From Eunapius fragilis (Eukaryota; Porifera; Demospongiae; Spongillida; Spongillidae): a DNA stretch of 64,000 bases. The notes beneath the pieces were generated by a model that had not been told where the DNA came from, searched no databases, and saw nothing but the letters and a program-made list of their open reading frames with translations. This document shows, piece after piece, positions 40,468 to 51,790 of the stretch (position 1 is its first letter; each line of letters starts with the position of its first letter). The DNA lies in assembly GCA_963681505.1 (NCBI GenBank), contig OY811975.1:9055434-9119433 (forward strand), in the 5' to 3' direction. The position numbers were made by a program, and so were the translations under genes.

Positions 40468-41046
40468 ATGCAATCGCAAATGATGACCTGGGTCTCGTTG
40501 GCCATTCTATTTGGTGCAGCCGCTCTCTGCAGCGGGGTACCGCTGGAATACGGTGAGTCACCTCCTCCATCTCTGATCCACATGCACCGGCACACACCTT
40601 TTTTCATACAGAGGATGCGCTGTACGCCAACGATGACGACCACGCCCTGAACAGCTTAGAAAGCTTTATTAAAGACAGTGAAAACGAAGGTATGTGTCAT
40701 GTATGCGTTCGTTTTTAGTTAAGTTTGTCATGCATGCATTCTCCCGCATGCAGTACACGAGACCCAAGGTGACGGCGATGGTGACGCTCCACAGGCTCCA
40801 TCGGAGGACGATGAAAACACACCGGCTTCACCTGCACCTTCGGACGATACGCCCACCCCTACTGATGCGCCCTACCCGGCCCCTACTGACCTTACGGATG
40901 CACCTGTGAGGCCCACTGAGCCCACGCGACGCCCTTGGAGGCCATGGAATCGTTTCCGCCCACCAACAAAATATTGGCCCTACAAAAAAACACTGCGCAG
41001 AAAACTACCCCCTTCTTCGAGTCCAAAGCGATGGAAATGGGGTTAA
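40468..41046 (+). CDS. Secreted protein with acidic pro-region and cationic Trp/Pro/Arg tail, copy A (151 aa, 3 exons)
   Basis: Exons 40468-40552, 40612-40689, 40754-41046, all GT-AG and in phase. Residues 1-23 form a signal peptide (MMTWVSLAILFGAAALCSG, then VPLEY). Residues ~29-112 are acidic and Pro/Thr-rich (ANDDDHALNSLESF, repeated Asp-Ala-Pro/Thr-Pro units). The last 39 residues (113-151) have 14 Lys/Arg, no acidic residue, 5 Trp and 8 Pro, starting RRPWRPWNRF. There are no cysteines after the signal peptide. I do not recognise the family. Signal plus acidic propiece plus cationic tail is the layout of many antimicrobial peptide precursors; a secreted matrix or mineral-binding protein is an alternative. 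The dibasic RR at the junction could be a processing site. Confidence 0.85.
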
Positions 41047-42386
41047 ACTTAGCCTTGTTCCTTGCACTGCTGTAGTTTCATAGCACTGTGAGCTAGTGTA
41101 TGTATGTAAGTATATGCATGCATGAGTTATGTTATGTAGAGTGCGCGCATAATGTATGCTGTTTATTACTGACAAATGATGCGTTCACGTGTATATGACT
41201 ATGCATACCATAGTAGACGCCTAACACAAAGACACCTCTTCGACCCATTTATATTTATTAGAATACTACTATGTAATCATTGCTACAAAGACAGAATTTC
41301 AAAGCGGGTTTGAATATGATGCTTCTGAAAATCGATATATCCTTCAATACTTGCTGCATGTCGACATGATAGCCAAAGATAACTTATTACGTAATGTCAT
41401 GAATAATGGCGCCAGTAGTCAGTAAGAACATAGGCGTCCTCTCATATCTTTCCATTGGGAAATGACATAAGGATCCTACCATGGTGCCCCCCCCCCCCCC
41501 CCCCCCCCCCCCTCCCGCACGAAGCGCCAAAGCTTTCGATGCATCCCCCAATGTTTTTATGCTCAGATGTCACGCGATTCAAACAAAACGTTAATTACCT
41601 CTTTGGATTTTAATTAGTTGGGGTACGCAGAGGTGGGCAAGTGCCCCCCCGCCCCCATCGATCGGACGTCTAAGGTAACAGCTACCTATTCAAGACATAC
41701 ATATAGAGACTTTGACACAAACATTTAAAGCTGGAAACACGATGGTTCTCTGCATGGTCATTTCTCTCCTCGGGGCTTTCGAGCCGTACGTTATTTTAGT
41801 AGGAGCTGTCAGTCACAAAAAATGCAGTAAAGAACTTCTGGCCTTGTAGCAGCAGCTCATATTATTGCACACAAGTTTATAATCAGCACGGTGAAATATT
41901 GAGTTATTCTTGTATGTGTCCTGCTAAACAAATTGGGTTAAACGTTCATGCAGGCTTCAGTTCAGATGCTCAGGATAGATCATATACTGTATTCTTCATC
42001 TCCAGGTCGAGGTTTAAAAGACTGCCTTCTATCCTCATTGAGACGGGCATCATATTTTCCATGAGGATAAACCTGGAGTGCAGCTCTTTGTAAAGAGCAC
42101 GAATCCATTCTTCTCTCAATGCGATAAGTGCACTTTTGCCAGGAGCGTTGTGGTGATCAACAATACGTGCATATAGATTTAAATGATGCCACAGCCAATT
42201 CTAGCTGGTAGCAAGGATGCTCATTGACCGCAGGTTCAGGCTTTTCTGCTCGGGTAAACTTTATCTAACAATGCACAAGCCTCGCACATTGCACAGTCTT
42301 CACATTGTATCATTTGTTTCAAGCATTATGCAGACTGGCTGGAATGGCAGAGCTTTTTTACGAGTTGACTCTTTTTTTTTTTTTGA

Positions 42387-42595
42387 AGGAATAATCATAA
42401 ACTATTGCACTGCAAGGTTATGAGTCGGTGTGATTCATTAAGTGTTGACTCTGTTTATGCAAAAGATATATAAGAAATAAGGAAAGGGTGATGCATTTCT
42501 TATGTATCTTTTGCATAAACAGTGTCAACACTTAATGAATCACACTGACTCATAACCTTGCAGTGCAATAGTTTATGATTATTCCTTCCTTCTTG
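42387..42595. mobile_element. Hairpin element inserted in the MARS1-flank repeat
   Basis: Arms ggaataatcataaactattgc and inverse, with gtgattcattaagtgttgac and inverse, around a short loop (ataaggaaagggtgatgc). The corresponding region of copy B (51,350-51,475) keeps essentially one arm. Confidence 0.65.
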
Positions 42596-43780
42596 CAGGC
42601 CAAATTTGTAAGAGGTGTAGTCCATATCAAATACGTTGCTATATTCTTGTTTGTGCTTGGTGTGTTTCGATCTCTGTACCAGCTTGCTGATACTCCATGC
42701 CGGGCTATGAAATCCAATTAAGTGAAATCTTTGTCATTACTACTTCTTTGTTGTGACAATGAAAACACTTCACATCACGTGTTTTGCTACCATATGTAAT
42801 CTATGGATTATTTTATCTATTTGCACAACTCGATGTGAAGTATATGGTTTCACTATTTTACCTGGTGAAAATTTCAAAGTGTTTCTAACTTCGAAGAAGG
42901 ACAATAGAGTTGTAGAATGTAGCTATACGCTCAGAACATCCTCTGAGATTTTCTAACATGGCTAATAATTTTTATTCACCGCCACTGTGATATAAGCGCA
43001 CAGAAAGGAATGCATACTAATATTAAACCAAACCACACAAACTGTCTATATCATCTCAGTATATGATAAATCAGTTGCAGAAGTTCAGTACATGCTGCAT
43101 GATTGAGAATTCATCAGTCATGTATGCTTACATTTTAAGCTGCATCACTGCTCTTAGTCTGTCACGTAGAACTAAAAGGAATATATTTTATTTATTAAGA
43201 ATTCCCTCTGAACTTCTGCTTCTGTTTCTGTATAGTGCTTTCTACAATTCTCAGAAAGGCTAAAATTCAATTGAGCACAAATCATATCTAAACTAGAATA
43301 CAACCAGAAGTTACAAAAGTCATACCACATGCAGCTATCTGGCAGCCTTCAGGTGAAAAAGGGGAATAACGGGTAAGGCCAGGTAAGCTGTTACTAGTAA
43401 ATACGGTTTAAATCCATGTTTAGACCAAGTTAACAGCGACTGGCAAGGAAATGGGGGCGGGGCAAGGCAGGCCCGGCGGGAGCGGGACAGCTGCTGTCTC
43501 GAGAATTGGGCGCGGTCGACAGCGACTCCGGGCGCGTATATGTAGGCTGCTAGGCAGGCGGGTCCGGTAGTTTTACAGCTAGGTGTGCGTGCAGACTCTC
43601 AGGGACACGAAGCAGCTATCTGACGTTCAGTTGGAATGTAAGATAATACCGTAACAGTATCCTGCAGAATGTAACATTTTGCAGGTGCATGTATGTAACA
43701 TTCTGCAGGTGCATGAAAGTGTATAAATAAAATGTGGCAACATGCATATTTAAACAATGATATATTTAATATCTGTGAAG
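42590..43780 (-). pseudogene. MARS1 3'-end pseudogene fragment (exons 16-18 with introns and flank)
   Basis: On the minus strand one finds degenerate versions of exon 16 (CACCTGCaaAATGTtACATT at ~43,700-43,644), then its later part (agatagctg at ~43,345). Next come exon 17 (ttttagCCTTTCtgAGAATT at ~43,270) and exon 18 (aagagcagtgatg at ~43,145), followed by MARS1 3' flank. Introns are retained, and exons carry stops and frameshifts. Exon 16 is split by ~300 bp of foreign sequence. It is therefore a DNA-level duplicate of 22,620-23,515, now dead. Confidence 0.75.
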
Positions 43781-44509
43781 CAAATAATACACTTTCTAGC
43801 AAACAATCCTCAGCTCAGAGGTTCAACGGTTTGTCAAGATCTGATTCACAGCAAAACCGCTATCCGGAGACGGTACTCCGTCTCTTTCGAACATGACGGA
43901 CTTCTATGTAAATGCTATGGAAACGTTTAGTGACGGTGCCCGTGTATGTATAAGGGTAATGAACATAGTTTTTGACGTCATGGTCACGTGATATAAGCCC
44001 GAAATCGAAAATGAGCGGCAAGCGACCGACGTTACTGTCACCACTGTGGGGAATACGTTGGTAGATCTACATGTTCTGAGTGCTTCAAAATCAGCAGATG
44101 TAACATACATACTGGTCTCCTGGGAGGTGTGGACCTTCATGGGCGTGGCCTCATCAGGTAAATGTGTCGGCAGGCGCCATTTTTGTTGTGTCAACCCCCT
44201 TCTTTCAGTCTACAGGAATAGGTTGTAACTCGAAATTACGTGCTTTTCGTTATGTCAGTTGATTCTAATACTTGTTTTCCCTCTCGCTTACCCTTTCCAC
44301 GAATGTACTCTGGAGCGCCATGAGGTATGTCACTATGTCACAAGGATCTCTTTTTTTTTTGTAACAGATGAATGTTTGCTGGCAAGCTAGTGTTTTGCCT
44401 TTTGCATTACGGTATACTCTTTCCAATCTGTAAGTTGTGTTATTGTTGGGCTTATAATTTTTATTTCCTCGCTTACAGTAAGCCTTTCCGCGAAGTTACT
44501 TAGTACTTT

Positions 44510-44893
44510 CAGCGGCGGATACAGGTTTTGGGGGGGGGGGGGGGGGGGGGGGGGTGCTGTCGGTTTATGGCCCGATACGAGGAGCGGGGGGGGGGGGGGG
44601 GGGGGGGTGCTGTCGGATTCTGGCCCAAAACGAAGAGCGGGGGGGGGGGGGGGGTGCTGTCGGTTTCTGGCCCGATACGAAGGGCGGGGGGGGGGAGGGG
44701 GGGAGTATGATCGCGTATCGGGGGGCCCGGGATATAGTACAGTAGTAGAGTTCATGCGTGCGGATATCAATAGACAGCGCAATCGTGCAGCTATATTATA
44801 AAATGCGGCCCGAAAAGTTATGAATTTATAAATGAAGGGGGGGGGGGGGGGGGGGCACGTGCCCCGAGTGCCCCCCCCCTGGATCCGCCGCTG
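44510..44893. mobile_element. hAT-type non-autonomous element with G-runs
   Basis: Ends CAGCGGCGGATACAGG and CCTGGATCCGCCGCTG, flanked by the direct repeat ACTTT. Inside are four long G-runs separated by a repeated tgctgtcggtttctggcc unit. Copy B of the segmental duplication (53,476-53,490) has no insertion here. Gly-rich and Pro-rich frames across it are meaningless. Confidence 0.85.
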
Positions 44894-45184
44894 ACTTTGT
44901 TTGTCTTTGGAGCGCAATGAGGTATGTGCGAAAGAATCTCTTTTTCTCACCTGCGACTGTTTTTAACAGATGAAGGTTTGATGACGAGAGAGTTGTGCGA
45001 CTGTCGTACAGGTTTCACGCCCGTGTTATCAATAACCGCAATTGTGTTTAAGAACGTACTTCGTGTGGTTTTCATCCTATAATCATGTCTTTCAACAGAA
45101 TAGAATCCTACCAGTACTTTTAATTTTTAATTTTTAATTGTTTATTTTTTACCTGTACATTATATAATAAAATAAGAAAATAAT

Positions 45185-45609
45185 TGGGACAGTATCCAGC
45201 TAAATCACCCTTATGGTACTTTTTCAAAATTTCCAGAACAAGCAAAAGAAAAGTAACGCTCGCATTGAAATGTATGGCTAATTATAAATTCAGTGCCTAA
45301 TAACAAAAAATTTGAAAACTTGAAAAACTAGCCAGAAGGGTGATTCTGCTGGACACTGTCCCATATGTGTCCAGCAGAATCACCCTTCTGGCTAGTTTTT
45401 CAAGTTTTCAAATTTTTTGATTTTCCTTGAACATCTATGAGCTTCTGTCAAATGGTCCTTACGCATCCTAAATCGGACTATCCATCACAAAGTTATTAGG
45501 CACTGAATTTATAATTAGCCATACATTTCAATGCGAGCGTTACTTTCTTTTGCTTGTTCTGGAAATTTTGAAAAAGTACCATAAGGGTGATTTAGCTGGA
45601 CACTGTCCC
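45185..45609. mobile_element. Nested palindromic element with GGGACAGTRTCCAGC ends
   Basis: Outer arms of ~115 bp (gggacagtatccagctaaat ... and inverse) enclose a second perfect palindrome at about 45,309-45,412 that itself carries ggacactgtccca at its centre. No coding sequence. It marks the right border of segmental copy A. Confidence 0.75.
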
Positions 45610-45839
45610 ATATATATATATATATATGCAACCAATCAATTAACATAGCTCTCGCATGATCTGTTTTCATCAATCCCCAATAGTATACGTAGCCATGCAT
45701 ATTTTCCACCAAAATACCAACAAAAAAAATGCTAGGGCGGAGCCCCAAACCCCGCCTCGTCCCATGGCTGGACCACTTTTTCTTTCGTTCCTACGGCCCT
45801 GACGTAACGAATGTTTAAGGGTCGCCACGTGTCCACAGA

Positions 45840-45938
45840 GCTTCATCTACAACCCATGACAGATGAGGTCATGAGTGGGCTCTCAGCGAATATCCAGGGT
45901 GGTGCACGATTTGATATTGCAGCAGATAGATTTTGGGG
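45840..45938 (+). pseudogene. Older retroelement ORF fragment, upstream half
   Basis: Reads LHLQPMTDEVMSG then QGGARFDIAADRFWG. This corresponds to the C-terminal part of a retroelement polyprotein common in cnidarian and sponge genomes, recognised from memory. The ORF resumes at 47,787, after the LINE insertion. Confidence 0.6.
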
Positions 45939-47786
45939 AAGTCATATCTAGCAGAAAGATTTCCATATTGTATTTGTACATTAACTCAAAGTTGAATCAT
46001 TCTGGTGGTATTCCTCCTCTGCAAAAGGAGATGGCTCCTTTGCATTGTCTGACAAAGACAAATGTGATCTATTAAACCAACACTTCGCCTCAGTATTTAC
46101 CAGGGATGACTGTATTTTACCAAGCTTTCCTTCGAAAATTCCTGATAAGTTCCTTGGTTTTATTGGTATATCCTATAACACTGTATTAAAATGTCTGCAA
46201 AGATGCCTTCCTCTTGCACTTTATCACCGGATGGCTTTCCTGCTCTGTTCTTTAAATCAATAGCTCCATCTATTGCTCTTCCCTTATCCATTCTATTTAT
46301 GCAATCTTTGAGGAATGGTCAGATTCCAACGATCTGGAAAGTTGCTTTTGTTCGTCCTCTTTTTAAAAAAGGACTTAGCAGTTTACCAGCTAACTATAGG
46401 CCCATTTCTCTCACATCAGTTATTATGGAAAAATTGCAGGTAAACTCAATGATGTTATTCCTCCAGTCAAACCATCTAATCTCAAAAAATCAGTTTGGTT
46501 TCATGTCAAGACGTTCTACCTGTTCTCAATTGCTAGCAACACTAAATGATTGGACATTGGCTGTAAACAATCATGCTAAGGTTGATACTGTCTATATTGA
46601 TTTTGCTAAAGCCTTTGACTCCATTTCTCACATTAAACTGCTGACAAAGATTCATGCTTATGGTGTTGATACAAATTTGCTTAACTGGATATCAAATTTT
46701 CTTAGTGAACGTACACAATTTCTTTACATTGGAAATACCTTTTCAAAGTTTCTTCCAGTGCTCTCTGGAGTCTCTCAGGGCTCAGTCCTTGGTCCTTTCC
46801 TGTTTTTTTTATTTATAAATGATCTCCCTGACTGTATGACGTTTCCAGTAGAAACCAAAATTTTTGCAGATGACATAAAAATTTATTCTGCTTATTTTGT
46901 CCATAAATCACCTGTATTTACAGAAAGCTTGTCCTCTTTTTCTGATTAGTCAAAAAAAGGTAACTTACTGTCGCTTATCACAATTGTAATTACATTTGTT
47001 TTGGAAATCTTAGAATTCCATTTCCCCAATGCACACTTGGTGATAGTATTCTGCCAAGGGTAAATCGTGTCACTGATCTTGGTATTGTCTTTATTTCTGA
47101 CCTCAAACCAAGAGTCCAGTGTTCTCATATAGCTGCAAAGGCTTTTGGCCGTATATCTTTGTTATTGAAAGGTTTTCTAACTTCTGATGTATCCATCTTG
47201 ATCCAAGCCTACAAAATTTATGTTCGTCCCATACTGGAATACAACTCTCCTGTCTGGAATCCCTGGCTTATTTCTGATATTAAGTGTGTAGAAAAAGTGC
47301 AGTGTTACTTCACTCGTGCCCTTTGTAAGCGAGTTGGGCCTTCTCATCTGTGTTATTCTATATGACTGCAAAACTTTAGTCTTCGGTCATGGAATACAGA
47401 AGAGTGTATTGTGACCTTGTGCTGTGCTATGAAATTGTGTATAAAGCTGGTGGATTTACCTATGGAAGATTTTTTTCTCATTGACTTCAACTTCCACAAT
47501 CTACAGGGTCACTCCCTTAAATTGAAACCTGTTGGTAGTTTTTCAGTCTAAAGTTGTAGGTATAATTTTTTTTCTCACAACGAGTTATTAAAGTGTGGGA
47601 CTTATTACCATCAAATGTTATTGAAACCACAAGTCTCGATGCCTTCATATCACGCCTGTCTAAAAATTGACTTATGAAGTTTTTGCAAAGTGAATTGTTT
47701 CTAGCAGAGAATATATAAGTGCATGTACATGCCATTATATACCTCAGTGTACTTTTTGTACCTGTAAATCAATCAATCAAATCAAT
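45939..47786 (+). pseudogene. 5'-truncated LINE (CR1/Jockey-like) reverse transcriptase, dead
   Basis: Visible are YINSKLNHSGGIPPLQK, the fingers (PLSILFMQSL, WKVAFVRPLFKKG, ANYRPISLTS), the palm (VYIDFAKAFDS), GVSQGSVLGPFLF and the catalytic FADDIK. The C-terminal domain follows (AYKIYVRPILEYNSPVWNP). Frameshifts near 46,025 and 46,188 and a stop at 46,947 break it. The 3' end has a short aatcaatcaaatcaa tail typical of non-LTR elements. No endonuclease domain remains. Confidence 0.9.
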
Positions 47787-48145
47787 TGGTTCGAACGGGC
47801 ATTTTTGATGTAAAGGTTTTTGATTCTTACATCCCCTCGAATCAAGAGACTCATTTATCTGCATGCTATACCGTTAGCCATGAAAACGAGAAAAAGAGGA
47901 AATATTACCAACGCATCCGTGAAGTCGAACGTGCCTTTTTCATTCCACTTATTCTCACGTGCACTAGTGGCCTTGAGCCTCAAGCCACAACAAGCTATAA
48001 GCGTCTGGCCTATCTCCTCTCTGCTAAGTGGAACCAGGCCTAAAGCTTAACCATCATGTGGTTGAGATACCGCCTTGCCTACTCGTTACTGCATGCATGC
48101 GACGTTCAGTTATGTGCATTCGAGGGGGCACGCTCTCACCTTGGC
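47787..48145 (+). pseudogene. Older retroelement ORF fragment, downstream half
   Basis: Frame reads FDVKVFDSYIPSN, KKRKYYQRIREVERAFFIPL, YKRLAYLLSAKWNQ, an in-frame TAA near 48,041, then WLRYRLAYSLLHA and FEGARSH. It continues the protein interrupted at 45,938, with one base lost at FERAFF/DV. Together the halves show that the LINE landed inside this element. Confidence 0.65.
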
Positions 48146-49057
48146 CATTATATGTCTGCTACACAACCTCCTCTTGACCTGGTGTCAAGAGAAGCCTCGA
48201 TTGGACAATCCGTTCTGAACAACTAACCTTAGCGGTTCATCCTCCAGCAGCGGTAGTAGTTCTTTCACCCGCTCCGTATCATGCAGGTACCTTTGCCTCT
48301 TTTACATACCTCTCGTAATGGTGAACTTTGCCGGCGGACGGGCGCTCATCCGAACCGTTATAGCCGCCATAACATAATTAACATAATCTCACAACCTCAT
48401 TTATCATATTACGCCGACTATAGTAAACGAGCTCTCTGAATTTGAAGGGATTTAATTATATAATAGTAATGCGGCTTCAAGCCCTTTGAGCTATCGGACT
48501 TAGCGCGGTGAAATAGTAGCGGTGAGCAAGTGCAAGACGCCGTATTGTATATTAGCGCGCTGTTGTACGAAGGCTTGAAAAAGGGCATTTAAGGTTCGGG
48601 CGTTATAATAACAAACGCAAAGGATTTTGATAACATTTGGCACTCGTTTAATTATAGTTTCCTCTCATTCCGCCAAAAGCAGATCTGGGCATGCATATCC
48701 TGTACACAACACAAATTCACTGGACATATGCAAACACACAACCCACACCTATACAACACTTTTACATAACACACACGCGCACAAACCGATATACAAGACT
48801 TGTGCATTTAATTTGCTGTACGCAACACACACTAATGATCTAAATGTTAAAAAATATTTCAGAGTACATCACAGCAATGATTGGACTATCAAAATATGCA
48901 ACTGCTTTTCATTTATGTTTAGTGCCGATTAGTTTTCATTTTGGCTGATTCCAACAAACTAGTACCCGTTTCTCATGGAACGGGTGTTAAAGTAGTTATA
49001 TATGTTATGCATGAACAAGAGTTTTCTTTGCAAATATCAATTTTATGCTATTTTGAT
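48146..49057. other. No recognisable gene
   Basis: Unique sequence between the retroelement and segmental copy B. A Thr/His-rich frame at 48,727-48,800 reflects CA-rich composition. Confidence 0.5.
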
Positions 49058-49480
49058 ATCAGCGTGAGGTCAGTTCTACTACGCAACAGCTGAGCAATGG
49101 ATCCACCAACATGCCGCCACCTTCTTTTCCATCGGAAGTATTAACTAGAACGTACTGCAGTTGACGATGCTGTTATGGAGAATTAACCAGAAGGTTTGAG
49201 CAAAAAGGCTTTACAGTAGCATCACATATCGAGTTATATTGAATTCATGCAATGGTAGGCCACCAGCTAAAATACCAGATGAAGTAGCTGTTCCTTAATC
49301 AAAGGATTTGAATATCGAACGTCTTATTGTTCAGGGAGGAAGGGAAACCTCAAACACCGGCAATCGTATAGGTAAAATAGCGCCGTCTACATGTATTTGC
49401 CGGTCGCTGCGAGTGTTTGTTTATTTCTAGATCTGCATGTTGTCACAGGAAATAGTGCTTGGGACTTCTCATGCAGCACA

Positions 49481-49486
49481 TATAAG
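49481..49486 (+). promoter_or_regulatory. TATA-like box (TATAAG), gene copy B
   Basis: Same position relative to the ATG (29 bp) and same surroundings as in copy A. Confidence 0.4.
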
Positions 49487-49509
49487 CTCGTTGCGGGGCT
49501 CAGTCATGC

Positions 49510-50116
49510 ATGCAATCGCAAATGATGACCTGGGTCTCGTTGGCCATTCTATTTGGTGCAGCCGCTCTCTGCAGCGGGGTACCGCTGGAATACGGTGAGT
49601 CACCTCCTCCATCTCTGATCGACATGCACCGGCACACACTTTTTTACATAAAGAGGATGCGCTGTACGCCAATGATGAAGACCACGCCCTGAACAGCTTA
49701 GAAAGCTTTATTAAAGACAGTGAAAACGAAGGTATGTGTCACCATAGATTATCACGCGTTCGTTTTTAGTTAACCTTGTCATGCATGCATCTCTCCCGCA
49801 TGCAGTAGACGAGACCCAAGGTGACGGCGATGATCCAAATGCTGACGCTCCACAGGCTCCATCGGAAGACACTCCGAAAGATGAAAACACACCGGCTTCA
49901 CCTGCACCTTCGGACGATACGCCCACCCCTACTGATGCGCCCTACCCGGCCCCTACTGACCTTACGGATGCACCTGTGAGGCCCACTGAGCCCACGCGAC
50001 GCCCTTGGAGGCCATGGAATCGTTTCCGCCCACCAACAAAATATTGGCCCTACAAAAAAACACTGCGCAGAAAACTACCCCCTTCTTCGAGTCCAAAGCG
50101 ATGGAAATGGGGTTAA
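49510..50116 (+). CDS. Secreted protein with acidic pro-region and cationic Trp/Pro/Arg tail, copy B (157 aa, 3 exons)
   Basis: Exons 49510-49594, 49654-49731, 49806-50116. Signal peptide and cationic 39-residue tail are identical to copy A. The protein is six residues longer through two in-frame 9-base differences in the acidic region (DDPNAD and EDTPKD), plus D/E and H/D changes. The exon-2 acceptor is aaag rather than acag. All differences keep the frame, and the last ~230 coding bases are identical to copy A while introns and flanks carry many changes. Both copies therefore look functional. Confidence 0.85.
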
Positions 50117-51354
50117 ACTTAGCCTTGTTCCTTGCACTGCCGTAGTTTCATAGCGCTTTGAGCTAGTGTATGTAAGTATATGCAAGCATGAGCTGTGTAG
50201 AGTTCGCGCATAATGAATGCTGTTAATTACTGACACGAAACTGCGAATGCTTAAATAATGCGTTCACACGTATATTTAAACCATAGTAGACGCCTAACAC
50301 AAAGACACCTCTTCGATACATTTATATTTATTAGAATACTATTATACAATCATTGCTACAAAGACAGATAGCGGGTCTGAATATGATGCTTCTGACAATC
50401 GACACATCCTTCAATACTTGCTGTATGTCGACATGAGCCATAAACTTATTACGTAATGTCATGAATAATGGCGCCAGTAGTCAGTAAGAACATAGGCGTC
50501 CTCTCATATCTTTCCAAGGTGAAGTGACATAAGGATCCAACCATGGTGCGGCCCCCCACCCCCGCGCGAAGCGCCAAAGCTTTCGATGCATGCCCCAATA
50601 TATTTATGCACAGATGCACTATTCAAACATTATCTCTATGGATATTAATTAGTTGGGGTACGCAGAGGTGGGCAAGTGCCCCCCCCCCATCGAGCGGACG
50701 TCTAAGGTATCAGCTACATTTTACCTATTCAAGGCATACATATAGAGACTTTGACACAAAAATTTAAAGCTGGAAACACGATAGTTCTCTGCATGGTCAT
50801 TTCTCTCTGCGGGGCTTTCAAGCCGTAAGTTATTTTTTTGGAGTAGGAGCTCTCAGTCACATAAATGCAGTAAAGAACTTCTGGCCTTGGAGCAGCACCT
50901 CATATTATTGCACACAAGTTTACAATCAGCATGGTGAAACATCAATCAGGATAGATCAACCACTGTATTCTTCATCTCCAGGTCGAGGTTTACAAGACTG
51001 CCTTCTATCCTCTTTGAGACGATAAATCTATTACCTTCCATGACGATAAATCTAGAGTGCAGTTCTTTGTAAAGAGCATCAGTGAAGCCATTCTTCTCTC
51101 AATACGATAAAACGCATTTTTTCCAGGAGCGTTGTGGTGATCAACAATACCTGCATATAGATTAAAATGATGCCACAGCCAATTCTGCTGGCAGCGAGGA
51201 TGCTCATTGGCCGTAGGTTCAGGCTTTTCTGCTCGGGTAAACTTTATCTAACAATGCACAAGCTTCGTACATAGCACAGTCTTCACATTGCATCATTTTG
51301 TTTCAAGCATTATGCAGACTGGCTGGAATGGCAGAGCTTTTTTACGAGTTGGCT

Positions 51355-51600
51355 TTTTTTTGAAGGAAAGGGCGATGCATTTCTTTGTATCATTTGCACA
51401 AACATAGTCAACACTTAATGAATCACACCGACTCATAACCTTGCAGTACAATAGTTTATGATTTTTCCTTCCTCCTTGCAGGCGAAATTTGTAGGAGTTG
51501 TCAAATACGTTGCTGCATTCTTGTTTGTGCTTGGTGTGTTTCGATCTCTCTATCAGCTTGCTAATACTCCATGCTATGAAATCCAATTAAGTGAAATTCT
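51355..51600 (-). repeat. MARS1-flank repeat in segmental copy B
   Basis: Inverse of the 23,267-23,515 flank (aaacacaccaagcacaaaca, aacgtatttga), lacking the exon-derived part present in copy A. Confidence 0.75.
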
Positions 51601-51790
51601 TTGTTGTGACAATGACAACACTTGACAACCGCTATCCGGAGACGGGTTGCAACGGTACTTCGTCTCTTTCGAACACGACGGACTCAACCCCAATCTTTCA
51701 GTCTACAGGAATAGATTGTAACCCAAAAGTACGTGCTTTTCGTTATGTAAGTTGATGTCTGATACTTGTTTTTCCTTTCGCTTACCCTTT

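Larger units (their letters stand above)
40091..45117 (+). repeat. Segmental duplication copy A (~5 kb)
   Basis: Runs from actacgcaacagctgagcaa to the cctaccagtac block and matches 49,058-53,706 in order. It contains gene copy A, the MARS1 pseudogene fragment and a hAT-type element at 44,510-44,893 that copy B lacks. Copy B lacks ~1.1 kb corresponding to about 42,765-43,853. Confidence 0.9.

Noticed and set aside
44387..44950. 187-aa Pro-rich ORF (-) and Gly-rich ORFs (+)
   Set aside because: They translate long G-runs inside a non-autonomous hAT-type element, and the empty site in the other segmental copy shows that this is inserted DNA.
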